Part shown: positions 5,385 to 7,605 of the stretch, piece after piece
How positions within the stretch are numbered: position 1 is the stretch's first letter
How the letters are laid out: every line of letters starts with the position of its first letter
DNA from: DATKGQ01 sp035510715
Lineage (GTDB): Bacteria; Patescibacteriota; Saccharimonadia; Saccharimonadales; UBA4665
Direction of reading: 5' to 3'
Assembly: GCA_035510715.1 (NCBI GenBank)
Contig: DATKGQ010000018.1
Span: forward strand, 1 to 7,605
Length of the DNA stretch: 7,605 nucleotides
Position numbers and translations under genes: made by a program
Notes under the pieces: generated by a model
Seen by the model: only the letters and a program-made list of their open reading frames with translations
Told to the model about the DNA's origin: nothing
Database searches by the model: none

Positions 5385-6110
5385 GTGGAAACAGCTGTTA
5401 AAATCAAAAATTTAACAATTATTCTCGGTGGACGTTTTAAGGCTCTTAAGAATGTTAGCCTTGATCTGCCAGCTGGTAAAACTGTCGGCGTAATCGGGCC
5501 CTCCGGCGCCGGAAAAACAACTCTTATCCGGGGTATCGTCGGCAGACTGCACATAAATAGAGGGACAATTACGGTCTTCGGTGAACCGGCCGGTTCACCG
5601 GATTTAAGAAAACAACTGAGTTATATGACCCAGGAATTATCCGTTTATCCTGACCTGACTGTCAGAGAAAATTTAAGATACTTCGCGATAATGTCTGGCC
5701 AACCAAGAAAACATGTCAACCAAACCATATTAAAGTCTTTGGAAGCCATCGATATGGCTGACAAAGCGCCTAATTTAGTCAACAGTTTATCGGGCGGCGA
5801 AAAACAACGGGTATCGCTGGCAATTGCCCTGATTGGCTCACCCAAGCTGCTGGTCCTGGATGAACCGACAGTAGGCTTGGATCCGGTCTTAAGGGGAAGC
5901 CTCTGGGAATTGTTTGCACGCTTGGCGGGGCTCGGCCATTCCCTTATTATTACCAGCCACTCAATGGATGAAGCCGAAAGATGCGATGATCTTGTGCTTA
6001 TCAGAGAGGGCCGGCTGATAGCCCACAGCTCACCGGCGCAGTTGCGGCAATATACGGACACTAAAACAGTCGAGCAAAGTTTCCTGAAGCTTGTCGGAGA
6101 AAAACAATGA
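5385..6110 (+). CDS. ABC-2 type exporter, ATP-binding subunit
   Basis: The 241-aa product is one complete ABC ATPase. Walker A is GPSGAGKT (38-45), the Q-loop is Q83, the signature LSGGE lies at 135-139, Walker B with catalytic Glu is LLVLDE (D159-E160), the D-loop follows at GLD (164-166), and the switch His is H192. The last 40 residues follow the pattern of DrrA/CcmA-like subunits. It would power the permease encoded by the next gene, whose start codon overlaps its stop (ATGA at 6107-6110), a sign of translational coupling. Start: GTG 5385 is chosen because it lies 6 nt after an extended -10 box and is in phase with the usual N-terminal strand. Substrates of such exporters include drugs, lipids, polysaccharides and peptides; none can be chosen here. 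Confidence 0.93.
   Translation: METAVKIKNLTIILGGRFKALKNVSLDLPAGKTVGVIGPSGAGKTTLIRGIVGRLHINRGTITVFGEPAGSPDLRKQLSYMTQELSVYPDLTVRENLRYFAIMSGQPRKHVNQTILKSLEAIDMADKAPNLVNSLSGGEKQRVSLAIALIGSPKLLVLDEPTVGLDPVLRGSLWELFARLAGLGHSLIITSHSMDEAERCDDLVLIREGRLIAHSSPAQLRQYTDTKTVEQSFLKLVGEKQ
6096..6099 (+). promoter_or_regulatory. Shine-Dalgarno of the permease gene
   Basis: GGAG lies 7 bases before ATG 6107, inside the end of the ATPase gene. It is the clearest ribosome-binding site in the window and contrasts with the leaderless first genes. Confidence 0.65.
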
Positions 6111-6841
6111 GTATTAGGAGAACTGTCGCCACCACCCATAGGGTATTAAACCAATTGCGCCACGACCCCCGCACGCTGGCTCTGCTTTTTATCGTGCCTC
6201 CGGTGCTGATAACCATATTGAAATACGTTTTTCAGGGTGAAAAAAATACTTTCAATCATATCGCGCCGATGTTACTCGGTATTTTTCCAATGATCATGAT
6301 GTTTCTTATAACCTCTATTGTTACCCTGAGGGAGAGAACCAGCGGTACTTTGGACCGGCTGATGACTATGCCGATTTCAAAATTAGATTTTATCCTGGGA
6401 TACGCAATCGCTTTCTCGCTGCTGGGATTTTTACAGGCCCTAGTATCCGGCGTCGTAATGCTCGACCTGCTGCACGTAACTGTTTTGGGCGGCTCCCTGC
6501 CGACTGTCATCGGTGCAGTTTTCGCGTCATTTTTAGGCACCGCCCTGGGACTATTTATTAGTGCTTTCGCCAGAAGTGAGTTTCAGGCGGTTCAGTTCAT
6601 GCCGGCCTTTCTCTTCCCCCAACTGCTGACTTGCGGGTTATTTGTAGCCCGCCCGCAAATGGTTAAGCTACTGCAGTGGTTCGCCGATATCATGCCCTTA
6701 ACCTACAGTGTCGATGCCATGAAACGAATTACCACGAATTCCGCCTGGACCGGGATGCTGACCAGGGACCTGATAGTCGTCGGCGCTTTTGGAATCGCGG
6801 CCTTGATACTCGGTTCGGCCACTATCCGACGCCGGGAATAA
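6107..6841 (+). CDS. ABC-2 type exporter, permease subunit
   Basis: The 244-aa product has six hydrophobic segments at about 24-42, 52-73, 96-121, 131-153, 163-182 and 221-239, the usual ABC-2 topology. The cytoplasmic loop after segment 2 carries ERTSGTLDRLMTMPI (76-90), the hallmark coupling region of DrrB/YadH-like permeases. A short basic N-terminus and an RRRE C-terminus should face the cytoplasm. It pairs with the ATPase encoded just upstream, overlapping by 4 bases, and probably works as a dimer with two ATPase subunits. Downstream lie six T (6845-6850) without a convincing hairpin, so the end of this transcript is unclear. The substrate is unknown; the nearby LCP gene hints only weakly at the cell envelope. 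Confidence 0.92.
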   Translation: MSIRRTVATTHRVLNQLRHDPRTLALLFIVPPVLITILKYVFQGEKNTFNHIAPMLLGIFPMIMMFLITSIVTLRERTSGTLDRLMTMPISKLDFILGYAIAFSLLGFLQALVSGVVMLDLLHVTVLGGSLPTVIGAVFASFLGTALGLFISAFARSEFQAVQFMPAFLFPQLLTCGLFVARPQMVKLLQWFADIMPLTYSVDAMKRITTNSAWTGMLTRDLIVVGAFGIAALILGSATIRRRE

Positions 6842-6850
6842 ACATTTTTT

Positions 6851-6917
6851 AGCGGTATTTATAATATGATAATCAGATGCGCTGACTAGCCAACCGGAAG
6901 AAAAAATACCAATCGCT
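6851..6917. repeat. Imperfect inverted repeat between permease and LCP genes
   Basis: GGTATTT (6854-6860) pairs with AAATACC (6904-6910), and AGC (6851-6853) with GCT (6915-6917) across a 4-nt bulge. The loop is 43 nt. No T-run follows, so it is not a standard terminator. TATAAT at 6860-6865 sits within it. Significance uncertain. Confidence 0.25.
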
Positions 6918-6968
6918 TCAGCTATTCCCCAAGATAATATTTTATAGTCTTAATTGACGGTAACGCTT

Positions 6969-6977
6969 TGGTATAAT
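6969..6977 (+). promoter_or_regulatory. Extended -10 promoter of the LCP gene
   Basis: TGG (6969-6971) and a perfect TATAAT (6972-6977). ATG 6988 comes 10 bases later, so the leader would be only about 4 nt. A TTGACG at 6954-6959 is too close (12 bp) for a normal -35 box. Confidence 0.6.
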
Positions 6978-6987
6978 GACATAGCAT

Positions 6988-7605
6988 ATGGAAAGACCAA
7001 AACCGCCATTAAGGGCTGGGCAGCAATCAATTGACGGGATTATTCGCCAACTGGCGAAGTCCGTCCCCTCGGCGGACCACAAGATCACGCCGGATCTTCT
7101 GCTGCGCAAGGCCAAGCAGCCAAACCGCGTTACTGCCCCGTCCCCAGGAGCCGCATTAATGTCCAAGCCAAGCACTCCGCCCAAACCAGTTAAGACCAGC
7201 TTACCAACTAATGAACCGCCGTTAGTCGGTATTACGCTGCCCAAAAATTTTGCCCAACAAACACCGCCGCAGGACAAAAAACCATTTAAAGTCCCCAAAA
7301 AAGCCCGGCGATGGAAAAAGATTATTTTCCGTTCCGCCTTAGTCATAGTGGCACTAGTAATCGCTACCGGTAGTTGGCTGGGTTGGAAAGTCGTCCGTGA
7401 CGTCGACAAAGTTTTCGGCGGCAATATTATCTCCGACGCCCACGCTTTATTCTCCTCTACCAAACTTAACGGCGAGGCTCAGGGCAGAGTCAACATCTTA
7501 CTGGCCGGTGATTCCGCCGATGACCCCGGACACCAGGGAGCAGACTTAACCGATTCGATTATGGTGGTCAGTATTAATACCAAGAATGACACCGGCTTTA
7601 TGCTG
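6988..7605 (+). CDS. LytR-CpsA-Psr (LCP) family protein, 5' part
   Basis: The window shows 206 codons of an ORF that runs past its right edge. Residues 1-111 are a long cytoplasmic tail rich in Pro, Lys and Gln. A basic patch (KKARRWKK, 104-111) precedes one membrane helix at about 112-133, so the rest lies outside the cell. The LCP domain starts near residue 168 with VNILLAGDS, followed by DLTDSIMVVSIN (186-197), the usual first strand and Asp-containing loop. LCP enzymes transfer undecaprenyl-linked polymers to peptidoglycan or related acceptors; the catalytic Arg residues fall beyond the window. Start: ATG 6988 follows a TATAAT box closely, with no Shine-Dalgarno. The long disordered tail is larger than in many Firmicute LCP proteins. 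Family call is good despite truncation. Confidence 0.85.
   Translation, partial: MERPKPPLRAGQQSIDGIIRQLAKSVPSADHKITPDLLLRKAKQPNRVTAPSPGAALMSKPSTPPKPVKTSLPTNEPPLVGITLPKNFAQQTPPQDKKPFKVPKKARRWKKIIFRSALVIVALVIATGSWLGWKVVRDVDKVFGGNIISDAHALFSSTKLNGEAQGRVNILLAGDSADDPGHQGADLTDSIMVVSINTKNDTGFML

Noticed and set aside
5645..6139. 164-codon minus-strand ORF
   Set aside because: Antisense shadow of the ABC ATPase gene.
6810..6850. Possible terminator after the permease (weak GC stem, then six T)
   Set aside because: Only 3-4 bp pair without bulges, and eight or more bases separate the stem from the T-run.
6942..7463. 173-codon minus-strand ORF
   Set aside because: It lies antisense to the LCP gene, whose plus-strand frame has a basic patch, a membrane helix and LCP motifs. 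The reverse frame has no motif or start signal.

Overview
The window looks like a chromosomal segment of a small-genome Patescibacteria (CPR) bacterium, most plausibly Candidatus Saccharibacteria (TM7). This assignment is an inference. It rests on short, tightly packed genes, moderate GC, TGA used as a normal stop (which argues against Gracilibacteria/Absconditabacteria), a Cys/His-rich HNH-like protein of a type I associate with Saccharibacteria, and many genes that start directly at the expected transcription start. There are no rRNA or tRNA genes, CRISPR arrays, transposases or integrases in view.

Layout. Positions 69-719 encode a pentapeptide-repeat protein that would fold as a right-handed quadrilateral beta-helix. 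Positions 720-1221 hold no confident protein gene. They contain a doubtful small membrane ORF (738-953) and, more interestingly, a probable free-standing structured RNA of about 154 nt (about 1000-1153), with its own TATAAT box, several perfect hairpins and a terminator-like 3' end. Then come a Nudix hydrolase (1222-1707) and a HAD-like hydrolase (1719-2321) in a likely operon. The HAD gene overlaps by 4 bases, tail to tail, with a minus-strand ABC-F ATPase (2318-4009). A divergent intergenic region of 128 bases separates that gene from a small P-loop kinase-like protein (4138-4641), which is followed by the HNH-like Cys/His protein (4741-5349). A two-gene ABC-2 exporter operon follows (ATPase 5385-6110, permease 6107-6841). 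The 5' part of a LytR-CpsA-Psr (LCP) gene (6988 onward) runs off the right edge.

Expression logic. Four plus-strand transcription units (69, 1222, 4138, 5385) share one arrangement: TGn, a TAnnnT hexamer, exactly 6 nt, then the start codon. The start codon would sit at +1, so these mRNAs should be leaderless. The structured RNA has the same 6-nt distance from TATAAT to G1000, which supports its predicted 5' end. The permease gene, inside an operon, has a clear Shine-Dalgarno instead. The cell therefore seems to use leaderless starts for first genes and ribosome-binding sites inside operons.

The most novel element is the unrecognised RNA at about 1000-1153. No coherent multi-protein defence or biosynthetic system is evident. 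The proteins are small-molecule hydrolases, a ribosome-associated ATPase, an exporter and a cell-wall ligase.
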